Source: Quadrisphaera sp.
Lineage (GTDB): Bacteria; Actinomycetota; Actinomycetes; Actinomycetales; Quadrisphaeraceae
Length of the DNA stretch: 10,030 bases
Assembly: GCA_029258695.1 (NCBI GenBank)
Contig: JARIBR010000233.1
Span: 1 to 10,030 of the forward strand
Reading direction: 5' to 3'
A model generated the notes under the pieces. That model made no database searches, had not been told where the DNA came from, and saw only the letters and a program-made list of their open reading frames with translations. Of this stretch, positions 1 to 5,526 are shown one piece after another. Position numbers and translations under genes: made by a program. Numbering within the stretch: the first letter of the stretch is position 1; each line of letters starts with the position of its first letter.

Positions 1-14
1 TCGAGAGGTCCACC

Positions 15-1271
15 ATGTCGAGCGCACCACAGCCGGCGTCCCCGCCCCGCGTCGTCGTGACCGGGGTGGGGGCGATGACCCCCGTGGGGTCCACCGCCCA
101 CGACAGCTTCGAGGCGGTGCTGGCCGGGCGCTCCGGGGTCGTGACGATCGAGGAGGACTGGGCGCAGACCTACGGGCTGGCCACCGGCTTCGCGGCGCGG
201 ACCACGCCGCCGCCGCTCGACGTCCTCCCGCGCCACGAGGCCAAGCGGCTGGACCCCTCGGGTCAGCTGGCGGTGGTGGCCGCGCGGGCGGCGATGGCTG
301 ACGCCGGCGCTCCGGAGGTCGCTCCGGAGCGTCTGGCGGTGGTCTGCTCGACCGGCATCGGGGGGCTGTGGACCACGCTCGACGCCTGGGAGGTGCTGCG
401 CACCCGCGGGGCACGGCGGATCCTGCCGATGACCGTCCCGATGCTCATGCCCAACTCGGCGGCCGGCGCCGTCAGCCTGGCCCTCGGGGCGCGGGCGGGA
501 GCCCACTCCACCGTCTCGGCGTGCGCGTCGGGGGCCGAGGCGGTGGCGCAGGCGTGGTCGATGATCCGCGCCGGCCGGGCGGACGTGGTGGTCGCCGGTG
601 GCACCGAGGCCTGCGTGCACCCGCTGACGCTGGCCTCCTTCGGTGCCATGCGGGCGCTGTCGACGCGCAACGACGCTCCCCAGGACGCCTCGCGGCCCTG
701 GGACACCGGCCGCGACGGCTTCGTCATGGGCGACGGGGCGGGGCTCATGGTCATGGAGTCCGCCGAGCACGCGGCGGCGCGCGGGGCCCGCGTCTACGCC
801 GAGGTGGCGGGCGTGGGCATCTCCGCCGACGCCTTCGACATCGCGGCCCCCGAGCCCACCGGGGCGGGAGCCAGCCGCGCCGTGACCGAGGCGCTGACCA
901 CCGGCGGGCTGACCCCGGCGGACGTGGTGCACATCAACGCCCACGCCACGTCCACGCCCGTGGGGGACGTCGCGGAGGTCATGGCGCTGCGCGCCGCCCT
1001 CGGCGACGACCTCGACCACGTGGCGGTCAGCGGGACGAAGTCGATGACCGGCCACCTCCTCGGTGCTGCCGGAGCGGTCGAGTCGATCTTCACCGTGCTC
1101 GCGCTGCACCGCCGCCTGGCGCCGCTGACCATCAACCTCGACGACCTCGACCCCGACGTCGGGCTCGACGTCGTCCACGGCGAGCCGCGTGAGCTGGGTG
1201 AGGGGATCGCGCTGAACAACTCGTTCGGGTTCGGCGGCCACAACGTCGCGCTGGCCTTCGCCGGCGCCTGA
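15..1271 (+). CDS. fabF: beta-ketoacyl-ACP synthase II (FabF)
   Basis: This 418-residue protein is a KAS II condensing enzyme. It joins malonyl-ACP to a growing acyl-ACP with loss of CO2, the elongation step of type II fatty acid synthesis in the cytoplasm. The thiolase-fold catalytic triad is complete: Cys170 in VSACASGAEA, His310 in NAHATSTPVGD and His347 in KSMTGHLLGAAGA. Each residue lies seven positions later than its counterpart in E. coli FabF. The glycine-rich C-terminal NNSFGFGGHN (401-410) is also typical, and the length matches the family. The ATG follows GAGAGG at 3-8 with six bases between. In actinobacteria this gene usually ends a fabD-fabH-acpP-fabF run, so acpP probably lies just left of the window, but that is not visible here. 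The DUF3145 neighbour supports this locus. A ketosynthase of another pathway is unlikely given the full KAS II pattern. Confidence 0.97.
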   Translation: MSSAPQPASPPRVVVTGVGAMTPVGSTAHDSFEAVLAGRSGVVTIEEDWAQTYGLATGFAARTTPPPLDVLPRHEAKRLDPSGQLAVVAARAAMADAGAPEVAPERLAVVCSTGIGGLWTTLDAWEVLRTRGARRILPMTVPMLMPNSAAGAVSLALGARAGAHSTVSACASGAEAVAQAWSMIRAGRADVVVAGGTEACVHPLTLASFGAMRALSTRNDAPQDASRPWDTGRDGFVMGDGAGLMVMESAEHAAARGARVYAEVAGVGISADAFDIAAPEPTGAGASRAVTEALTTGGLTPADVVHINAHATSTPVGDVAEVMALRAALGDDLDHVAVSGTKSMTGHLLGAAGAVESIFTVLALHRRLAPLTINLDDLDPDVGLDVVHGEPRELGEGIALNNSFGFGGHNVALAFAGA

Positions 1272-1280
1272 TCCTCGATC

Positions 1281-1316
1281 GGCGGTGCCCGGCGCCTGGT
1301 CCGGGCCCGCGCCGCC
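1281..1316. terminator. possible bidirectional hairpin between fabF and the DUF3145 gene
   Basis: Between two convergent genes, GCCCGG (1287-1292) can pair with CCGGGC (1301-1306), and the outer GGCGG (1281-1285) with CCGCC (1312-1316), leaving a small asymmetric internal loop. There is no T-run, as is common for GC-rich actinobacterial terminators. The placement just after the fabF stop is the main support. In such GC-rich DNA a stem like this can also arise by chance. Confidence 0.35.
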
Positions 1317-1341
1317 TGATCCCCGGCGCGACCGCGGGCGG

Positions 1342-1845
1342 TCAGCCGACCCGGTGCAGCCAGCGCACGGGCGCACCCTCACCGGCGTGGCGGAACGGCT
1401 CGAGCTCGGCGTCCCAGGCGGCCCCGCGCGCCAGGGCGATCGCGTCGAACAGCGCCGCCGGGTCGTCGGCGGCAGCCTCCACGGCGGCGGCCAGGGTGGC
1501 CTCGGGGACGACGACGTTGCCGATGGCGTCCGTGGTGGCGTGGAAGATGCCGAGCTCGGGGGTGTGGCTCCAGCGGGCGCCGTCGACGCCGGGGGCCGGT
1601 TCCTCGGTGACCTCGAACCGCAGGTGCACCCAGCCGCGCAGCGCGGACGTCAGGCGGGCACCGATCCCCACCGGACCGTGCCAGGGCACCTCGCCGCGCA
1701 GGAGCCCGGGCGCGGCCGGCTGCTCGGTCCAGTCCATGCGCACGGGCACGCCGAGCACGTCCTCGGCGCGCCACTCCACGTGGGAGCAGATCGCTCGTGG
1801 TGCAGAGTGCACGTAGAGCACCCCGCGGGTGATGTCGTCCGTCAC
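1342..1845 (-). CDS. DUF3145 family protein
   Basis: This 167-residue protein matches DUF3145, an actinobacterial family of unknown function commonly encoded next to fabF. Recognisable segments are RGVLYVHSAPRAICSHVEW (7-25) near the N-terminus, then a tryptophan-rich stretch with MDWTEQP and GEVPWHGPVG, and WVHLRFEVTEEP further on. No signal peptide or membrane segment is visible, so it should be cytoplasmic. The start is GTG at 1845, preceded on the minus strand by GGAGGG (within 1854-1860) at eight bases' distance, which is a strong ribosome site. It converges on fabF with a 70-base gap. The steady linkage to fabF suggests, without proof, a link to lipid metabolism. The catalytic role is unknown. 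Confidence 0.88.
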   Translation of the reverse strand: MTDDITRGVLYVHSAPRAICSHVEWRAEDVLGVPVRMDWTEQPAAPGLLRGEVPWHGPVGIGARLTSALRGWVHLRFEVTEEPAPGVDGARWSHTPELGIFHATTDAIGNVVVPEATLAAAVEAAADDPAALFDAIALARGAAWDAELEPFRHAGEGAPVRWLHRVG

Positions 1846-1976
1846 TGCAGCGGCCCTCCGACTCGTTCGTGATGTGCGTCTTCCCCAACGACGTCACGGG
1901 CGGAGCGAGAACCTCACCGCCGACAAAGTCGCCGACAGTGCATTGAACACCACGCTGAGCCACCACACGGAAGAGG

Positions 1977-2004
1977 TGGACCACCGTGGGCGCGACCGTA
2001 TCGT
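1977..2004 (+). promoter_or_regulatory. possible promoter for the unknown gene at 2145
   Basis: TGGACC (1977-1982) and TATCGT (1999-2004) are separated by 16 bases and resemble the -35 and TANNNT -10 elements of actinobacterial housekeeping promoters. They lie in a locally less GC-rich stretch between divergent genes. Transcription would begin near 2010 and cross the 12-bp repeats. If real, the promoter excludes the upstream in-frame GTG at 1986 as a start. This is motif reading only. Confidence 0.35.
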
Positions 2005-2060
2005 CCCCGGCGCCGAAGTGCAGCATCGCTCGTGCGCCCGTGTCGCCGCGTCGGGCCCGG

Positions 2061-2108
2061 GTGCTGGCCCAGGTGCGGGCCCGGGTGCGGGCTCGGGTGC
2101 GGGCTCGG
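2061..2108 (+). repeat. 12-bp tandem repeat, four units
   Basis: Four consecutive 12-base units begin at 2061, 2073, 2085 and 2097. The consensus is GTGCGGGCYCGG. The last two units are identical, and the first differs at three or four positions. A partial unit, TCGGGCCCGG, precedes the array. The array lies in the roughly 300-base stretch between the DUF3145 start and the next gene, in which I see no convincing standard-size gene. Twelve is a multiple of three, so copy-number change would not shift frame. If translation began at GTG 1986 the array would encode VLAQ/VRAR repeats, but I take it to be untranslated leader DNA. Confidence 0.8.
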
Positions 2109-2144
2109 GCTCGCGGGAGCCCGCTCCGGTGGCAGCATGGCCCG

Positions 2145-2804
2145 GTGCCCGACAACCCCGGAACACCCCGCCCGCGGCGCCCCACCTTCCTGGGGCCGGG
2201 CGCCATGGACACCGTCTCCGGCGGCGGCGACCCGGCGCTGCGCTCGGAGGTCGCCACGACCACGGCGCGCCTGCTCGTCACCAGCGCCCGCGGCGCCGAC
2301 GAGGGCCATGACGCGGAGGTCGTCGCACGGTTGGTCTCCCTCGCCGACGAGCACGGTCTGGAGGTCCTCGCCGAGCTGTGGGCCGACGCCCCGGCGGAGT
2401 CCCTCGCCGGGGCCCTGTGGCGGCTCTACACCCTGCGCCAGTGGGTGCACCTCGACCCGGCGGGCGCCGCGCGGCAGTTCGACGCGGGACGCCGCAGCGC
2501 TCCCGTCGCGGAGGTCGTCGCCGGGGTGGGCGACCCGCCCGGGCCCGACGAGGTGCGTGAGCTGGCCGATGCCGTCCTGCGCGGCGTGGCCGTCGGCGAC
2601 GTCGCCACCACCTTCGAGCGGGCCGCTGCCTTCGCTCGCGTGGTGGCCGCCGGGCGCGGCCAGGAGACCTCCGAGGGTCGCAGCGACGACGCCAGCGGCA
2701 TCGCCGCGGTCCGCCTGGTGCGCACGGCCGAGCAGCTCGAGGCCGCCGCCGCAGCCCACCGCTGGCCCCTGGGCGAGGGCGACCCCGTCCCGGGTGAGCG
2801 GTGA
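2145..2804 (+). CDS. conserved-looking protein of unknown function
   Basis: I cannot assign a function. The protein is helix-rich, alanine-rich and acidic, with no signal peptide, membrane segment or catalytic motif that I recognise. The clearest block is GALWRLYTLRQWVHLDPAGA, followed by a helical stretch with ELADAVLRGVAVGDVATTFE and, near the C-terminus, AAVRLVRTAEQLEAAAAAHR. It reads like a small actinobacterial core hypothetical rather than a mobile-element gene, and codon use has the expected GC3 bias. The start is unsure. GTG 2145 gives 219 residues and ATG 2205 gives 199, the latter with only a weak GGGG (2192-2195) upstream. A GTG at 1986 has a better ribosome site (AAGAGG), but would add a low-complexity arginine-rich N-terminus encoded by the 12-bp repeats. 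Confidence 0.7.
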   Translation: MPDNPGTPRPRRPTFLGPGAMDTVSGGGDPALRSEVATTTARLLVTSARGADEGHDAEVVARLVSLADEHGLEVLAELWADAPAESLAGALWRLYTLRQWVHLDPAGAARQFDAGRRSAPVAEVVAGVGDPPGPDEVRELADAVLRGVAVGDVATTFERAAAFARVVAAGRGQETSEGRSDDASGIAAVRLVRTAEQLEAAAAAHRWPLGEGDPVPGER

Positions 2805-2823
2805 GCCCGCGGTGAGCGAGGTG

Positions 2824-2854
2824 TTGTCCCGCCGCAGCGGGGGCGGTCTACACT
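2824..2854 (+). promoter_or_regulatory. candidate promoter in a convergent intergenic region, with a dyad in a 19-bp spacer
   Basis: TTGTCC (2824-2829) and TACACT (2849-2854) resemble -35 and -10 elements, with a long spacer of 19 bases. The spacer holds an inverted repeat, CCCGC-CGCA-GCGGG (2828-2841). The expected start near 2860-2861 falls exactly at the base of the structured-RNA stem that follows. A promoter pointing into the gap between convergent genes would have no protein gene to serve, which supports a non-coding transcript. The dyad could instead be the terminator hairpin of the gene ending at 2804. Confidence 0.4.
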
Positions 2855-2860
2855 TGACGG

Positions 2861-2943
2861 GCGCCGGGCCGCGGTAGCCCCGGGCTCCACCTGAAGCCGC
2901 CACGAGCGGCCATCGCGCCGAGAGGCGCTTCCCGGTCCGGCGC
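2861..2943 (+). ncRNA. candidate structured RNA with a four-way-junction fold
   Basis: A ten-pair closing stem joins GCGCCGGGCC (2861-2870) to GGTCCGGCGC (2934-2943), with one G-U pair. Three hairpins fit inside it. The first pairs GGT-AGCC (2873-2879) with GGCT-CC-ACC (2883-2891), with CC bulged. The second is GCCGC-CACGA-GCGGC (2896-2910). The third is GCGCC-GAGA-GGCGC (2915-2928), which carries a GNRA tetraloop. The result resembles a cloverleaf, but it has no T-loop sequence and too long a closing stem for a tRNA. A -10-like TACACT ends six bases upstream of the stem. I do not recognise it as a known riboswitch, 4.5S, 6S-like or tmRNA sequence. It may simply be a complex bidirectional terminator between convergent genes. 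No covariation evidence is available from one sequence. Confidence 0.4.
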
Positions 2944-2950
2944 ACCCCCG

Positions 2951-3442
2951 TCAGGCTCCCGGCGTCGTCGCCGTGCGAGGGCCTTGCTCGACCACGTCCC
3001 ACCACCAGCGCGGGCCGGCCGCGTCCGCGCCGGCCGGCAGGCGCTCGCGCAGACCCCGGTCCGCCGTGACCACCACGACCCTGCCGGCGCCGGACCCGAC
3101 GAGGCGGTGGGCGACCTCGACGACGGTGTCGTCCCCGGAGCCGGGCGCGCGGACCACCTCGAGACCGGCGACGCCCGGGTCGGCGGCGGCGCGGGCAGCT
3201 CCCTCGAGCACCGCGACGACCGCGACCACCCCCGAGCGAGCGCCCGGTCGGTACGCCGCAGCGCACGCCGCGGCGCCACCGGCGAGCACCCGTGCAGCCG
3301 CGCCGGCGCGGTCACGCCACCACCCGTCGGGCCGCGATCCCATGACGTTGGCGACGTCGAGCACGACCACGGACGGCGCGCCCGGGCTGGCCGGCGTCTC
3401 CTCGGGGGGCTCCGGGAACGGTCTCGAGTGGTCGTCGGTCAC
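2951..3442 (-). CDS. NYN/PIN-like domain protein, putative ribonuclease
   Basis: The 163-residue product has the acidic motifs of the PIN-like NYN superfamily, whose members are metal-dependent RNA nucleases. VVVLDVANVMG (25-35) supplies Asp29 and Asn32, GSGDDTVVEVA (101-111) supplies Asp104 and Asp105, and VVVTADRGLRERL (123-135) supplies Asp128. The first 22 residues are proline- and glutamate-rich and probably disordered. A tryptophan triplet lies near the C-terminus. I chose GTG at 3442 because homologous sequence starts soon after it. An ATG at 3466 in the same frame would add only eight residues. The gene diverges from the small acidic gene with 22 bases between starts, so its promoter must overlap that gene or lie very close. 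The substrate is unknown. It is not paired with an antitoxin, so a VapC-type toxin role is unlikely. Confidence 0.75.
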   Translation of the reverse strand: MTDDHSRPFPEPPEETPASPGAPSVVVLDVANVMGSRPDGWWRDRAGAAARVLAGGAAACAAAYRPGARSGVVAVVAVLEGAARAAADPGVAGLEVVRAPGSGDDTVVEVAHRLVGSGAGRVVVVTADRGLRERLPAGADAAGPRWWWDVVEQGPRTATTPGA

Positions 3443-3464
3443 CCCCGCAGGGTAGGAACGTCCC

Positions 3465-3779
3465 ATGAGCTCCCCGACGCCGCCGCACGGCGCTCCCGAC
3501 GAGATCTCCCTGGACTCCCCGGAGGACGTGGAGGCGCTCGCTGCGGCGATGGCCCGCGAGGGCGACGACGACGGCGGCGCCCCCTGGGCCGACGCACCGG
3601 AGCGCCTCGGAGCCGGCGACCTGCCGCCTCCCGAGGAGGACCAGGAGCAGGAGCCGATGCCACGCTCGGTGGAGGGGGTGGGCGACCTGGTCGCCGACCC
3701 GCTGTCGCGCGCGAAGGTCATCCCCCGGGACGACCCCGGCGGGCCGGGCGCCGACGAGGTGCCACCATCGCCCAGCTGA
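3465..3779 (+). CDS. small acidic protein of unknown function upstream of arfB
   Basis: This 104-residue protein is strongly acidic and proline-rich and is probably largely disordered. Visible stretches are SLDSPEDVEALAAAMAREG (15-33) and a Glu/Gln-rich EEDQEQEP. I recognise no family. Third-position GC bias and a ribosome site (AGGA at 3454-3457, seven bases before the ATG) support translation. Its stop (3777-3779) lies inside the start of the arfB frame, so the two genes are probably co-transcribed and translationally coupled. It is read in a different frame from arfB. A single indel near 3750 would fuse the two, so a programmed frameshift or a sequencing error cannot be excluded, although the clean ribosome site inside the overlap argues for two proteins. 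Confidence 0.65.
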   Translation: MSSPTPPHGAPDEISLDSPEDVEALAAAMAREGDDDGGAPWADAPERLGAGDLPPPEEDQEQEPMPRSVEGVGDLVADPLSRAKVIPRDDPGGPGADEVPPSPS

Positions 3780-4186
3780 ACATCCCCGACGCGGAGCTGA
3801 CGTGGCGGTTCTCACGCTCGTCCGGCCCCGGCGGCCAGTCCGTCAACACCGCGGACTCGCGCGTGGAGCTGGTGTGGGACGCCGCCGCCTCACCGGCGCT
3901 GGCGGCGTCCGGGGAAGCCCGGCGCGAGCGTGTGCTGGCCGCCCTCGCGCCGCGGCTGCGCTCCGGCGTGCTCGTCGTGACCGCCTCGGAGCACCGCGGC
4001 CAGCTCGCGAATCGCCACGCGGCGCGGGCGCGGTTCCAGGTGCTGCTCGACGCCGCGGCCGCGCCTCCTCCGCCGCGCCGACGCCCGACGAGGCCCACCC
4101 GCGGCTCGGTGCGGCGCGCGGGCGCCGCTGCTGCAGCGCGCAGGTCGGTCAAGGCGAAGAGGCGGCGTCCGTCAGCGGACGACTGA
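3767..4186 (+). CDS. arfB: peptidyl-tRNA hydrolase ArfB-type ribosome rescue factor with a non-canonical start
   Basis: The protein carries the class I release-factor catalytic loop: RFSRSSGPGGQSVNTADSRV, with GGQ encoded at 3830-3838. It ends in a basic tail rich in Arg and Lys (RRSVKAKRRRPSADD). That layout, about 140 residues with GGQ near residue 23, is that of ArfB (YaeJ). ArfB enters stalled ribosomes lacking a stop codon, places its tail in the empty mRNA channel and hydrolyses peptidyl-tRNA. The start is the odd part. The frame has no ATG, GTG or TTG near the conserved N-terminus. ATC at 3767 sits seven bases after ACGAGG (3754-3759), the spacing expected of a real start codon. CTG at 3776 overlaps the upstream stop as CTGA and is the alternative, giving 136 residues. 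An ATG-to-ATC change or a base error would also explain this. A Rho-independent-type hairpin follows the stop. Confidence 0.85.
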   Translation: MAQLNIPDAELTWRFSRSSGPGGQSVNTADSRVELVWDAAASPALAASGEARRERVLAALAPRLRSGVLVVTASEHRGQLANRHAARARFQVLLDAAAAPPPPRRRPTRPTRGSVRRAGAAAAARRSVKAKRRRPSADD

Positions 4187-4187
4187 G

Positions 4188-4201
4188 GGGCCTTCTGGCC
4201 C
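4188..4201. terminator. hairpin between arfB and tRNA-Asn
   Basis: GGGCC-TTCT-GGCCC is a perfect five-pair stem with a tetraloop. It begins one base after the arfB stop codon and lies a few bases beyond the 3' end of the convergent tRNA-Asn. It could stop transcription from both sides. There is no T-run on either strand. Confidence 0.5.
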
Positions 4202-4209
4202 GGTGATGG

Positions 4210-4285
4210 TGGCTCCCGCACTTGGACTCGAACCAAGAACCTGCCGGTTAACAGCCGGCTGCTCTGCCAATTGAGCTATGCGGGA
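4210..4285 (-). tRNA. tRNA-Asn(GTT)
   Basis: Read on the minus strand, the gene begins TCCCGCATAGCTC. Its seven-base acceptor arm (TCCCGCA with TGCGGGA) is followed by the discriminator G and an encoded CCA (4210-4212). The anticodon loop CTGTTAA has GTT at 4252-4250, specifying asparagine. The T-loop TTCGAGT is standard. Without CCA it occupies 4213-4285. The gene lies downstream of, and in the same direction as, the polyketide operon, separated by a terminator-like hairpin. A TAGCCT -10-like sequence (4343-4338 on the minus strand) could start it, with a leader of roughly 45 bases. Confidence 0.97.
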
Positions 4286-4290
4286 CCGCT

Positions 4291-4323
4291 GGCGCACCCG
4301 GGAGACCCTTCGGTCCGGGCGCC
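4291..4323 (-). terminator. hairpin after the polyketide operon
   Basis: A stem of about twelve pairs can form: GGCG (4291-4294), CCCG (4297-4300) and GACC (4304-4307) pair with GGTC (4312-4315), CGGG (4316-4319) and CGCC (4320-4323), around the loop CTTC, with two small bulges on one side. It lies 34 bases after the stop of the FAD oxidoreductase gene and just before tRNA-Asn. It may end the operon transcript or lie in the tRNA 5' leader. No T-run is present. Confidence 0.4.
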
Positions 4324-4356
4324 GCCGACGCAGCAGCAGGCTAGCAGCCACCACCC

Positions 4357-5526
4357 TCAGGCGTCGGCGGTGCGCCCCACCTGCTCCACCGCGGCGCCGA
4401 AGAGCCCCGGCACCGCCGCGGCGAGCGCCACGACGGCCAGACGCCCTGCGCGGGTGCGCGTCGCCGTGACCAGCGCGGAGGTCAGCCACCGGTAGCTGCG
4501 GGTCACGCGCGTCCAGTGGGCCGTGTAGCGCGCCGCCTCGGCGTCCGCCGCGGTGGGCGTGGCGCACGCCGCGGCCGCGGCGACGGTCTCCACGGCGGCC
4601 CGCGCGGTGGCCATGCCCACCATGAGGCCCTCCCCGGTGAGCGCGTCGACGTAGCCGGCCGCGTCGCCGGCCAGCAGCACCCGCCCCACGACCACGGCGG
4701 TGCTGCGCTGGCGCAGCGGGCCGGCGCCGCGCGCCGTGCTCGTCGTCTCCGCGCCTCTCAGCCGCTCCGCCAGGGCCGGGAGCTGCTCGAGCGCCCCGGC
4801 GAGCGTCAGCCCCGCGCCGCGCCGCCCGAGGACGGCCACACCCACCTCGTCGTCTGCCACCGGTGTCACGTACGCCTCGAGATCGCGGCCCCAGAAGACC
4901 TCCACCTGGTCCGACCAGGGCGCCACCGCGACGTGCTGGCGCACCGCGTAGCGCCGGCCGTCACCCCCGCGGTCGACGCCCAGGGCCCGGCGCACGGGGG
5001 AGTGCAGGCCGTCGGCGGCGACGACCCACCGGGCGTCGACGAAGCCGGCGGGCGCGCCCCGGGTGCGCTCGGCGAGGTGGAGGCGCACCGAGGTGCCGTC
5101 CTGGGTGACGTCGGCGACCTTGGCCTTCAGCACGTCGACGCCCAGCTCCCGGGCGCGCTCGGCCAGGGCGGCGTGCAGCGTCGGGCGCCGCACCCCGCGC
5201 CCCGGAGCCCCGGCGAAGCGGTGCTCGGCGCGGGGCCTGCCGCTGGCACCTGCATACGTGATGCCCGTGAGCCGGTGACCCTCGGGGTCCACGCCGAGGC
5301 GCGCCAGGGCAGCCACGGCCCCGGGCATGAGGCCCTCGCCGCAGGCCTTGTCGATCGCGCCGGTGCGGGGCTCGACGACGAGGACCCGCAGGCCGGCCGT
5401 CCGCGCCTCGATGGCCGCGGCCAGGCCGACGGGTCCGCCGCCGACGACGACGAGCTCGCGCACCAGCGGGGCGGTGGGGGCCAGGCGCGGCAGGGTGCGC
5501 AGGGTCCGGGGTGGCGCCGGGCTCAT
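4357..5526 (-). CDS. FAD-dependent oxidoreductase of the geranylgeranyl reductase/phenol hydroxylase-like type, third gene of the type III PKS operon
   Basis: This 389-residue flavoprotein has the three FAD motifs of the PHBH-like fold. The Rossmann GGGPVG (29-34) has Glu52 ending the second strand, AADGLHSPVRR lies at 171-181, and the GD motif GRVLLAGDAAGYVDALTGEG is at 281-300. ACGEGLMPGAV (61-71) resembles the geranylgeranyl-reductase-family variant. A hydrophobic C-terminal stretch (about 362-382) may bind membrane. The ATG overlaps the stop of the methyltransferase gene as ATGA, so the two are translationally coupled. In the srs operon of Streptomyces the matching flavoprotein hydroxylates an alkylresorcinol so that it becomes a quinone. 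By position and fold I infer an oxidation of the same kind here. Reduction of an isoprenoid chain is the alternative, but no prenyl-lipid gene is nearby. Confidence 0.85.
   Translation of the reverse strand: MSPAPPRTLRTLPRLAPTAPLVRELVVVGGGPVGLAAAIEARTAGLRVLVVEPRTGAIDKACGEGLMPGAVAALARLGVDPEGHRLTGITYAGASGRPRAEHRFAGAPGRGVRRPTLHAALAERARELGVDVLKAKVADVTQDGTSVRLHLAERTRGAPAGFVDARWVVAADGLHSPVRRALGVDRGGDGRRYAVRQHVAVAPWSDQVEVFWGRDLEAYVTPVADDEVGVAVLGRRGAGLTLAGALEQLPALAERLRGAETTSTARGAGPLRQRSTAVVVGRVLLAGDAAGYVDALTGEGLMVGMATARAAVETVAAAAACATPTAADAEAARYTAHWTRVTRSYRWLTSALVTATRTRAGRLAVVALAAAVPGLFGAAVEQVGRTADA

Noticed and set aside
1986..2144. N-terminal extension of the gene at 2145 from GTG 1986
   Set aside because: It has a fair ribosome site, but it would encode VRAR repeats from the 12-bp array and would lie across a promoter-like sequence. 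I kept it only as an alternative.
2871..2892. T-box-like sequence on the minus strand (GGTGG ... ACCGCGG)
   Set aside because: An 11-base hairpin interrupts the conserved bulge, no specifier stem is visible, and no gene lies downstream on that strand that it could control.
2896..2928. Two small hairpins resembling a guanidine-II (mini-ykkC) riboswitch
   Set aside because: Only one loop contains ACGA; the other is GAGA. The element is not upstream of a transporter or any other gene on its strand.
2861..2943. A degenerate tRNA or selenocysteine tRNA
   Set aside because: There is no TTCRA T-loop, no recognisable anticodon loop, and a ten-pair closing stem. The cloverleaf likeness is in outline only.
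3465..4186. A single frameshifted gene made of the acidic protein and arfB
   Set aside because: Each part has coding-like codon use and its own ribosome site, and ArfB proteins normally lack such an N-terminal extension. It is kept as a possibility in the finding on the start codon.
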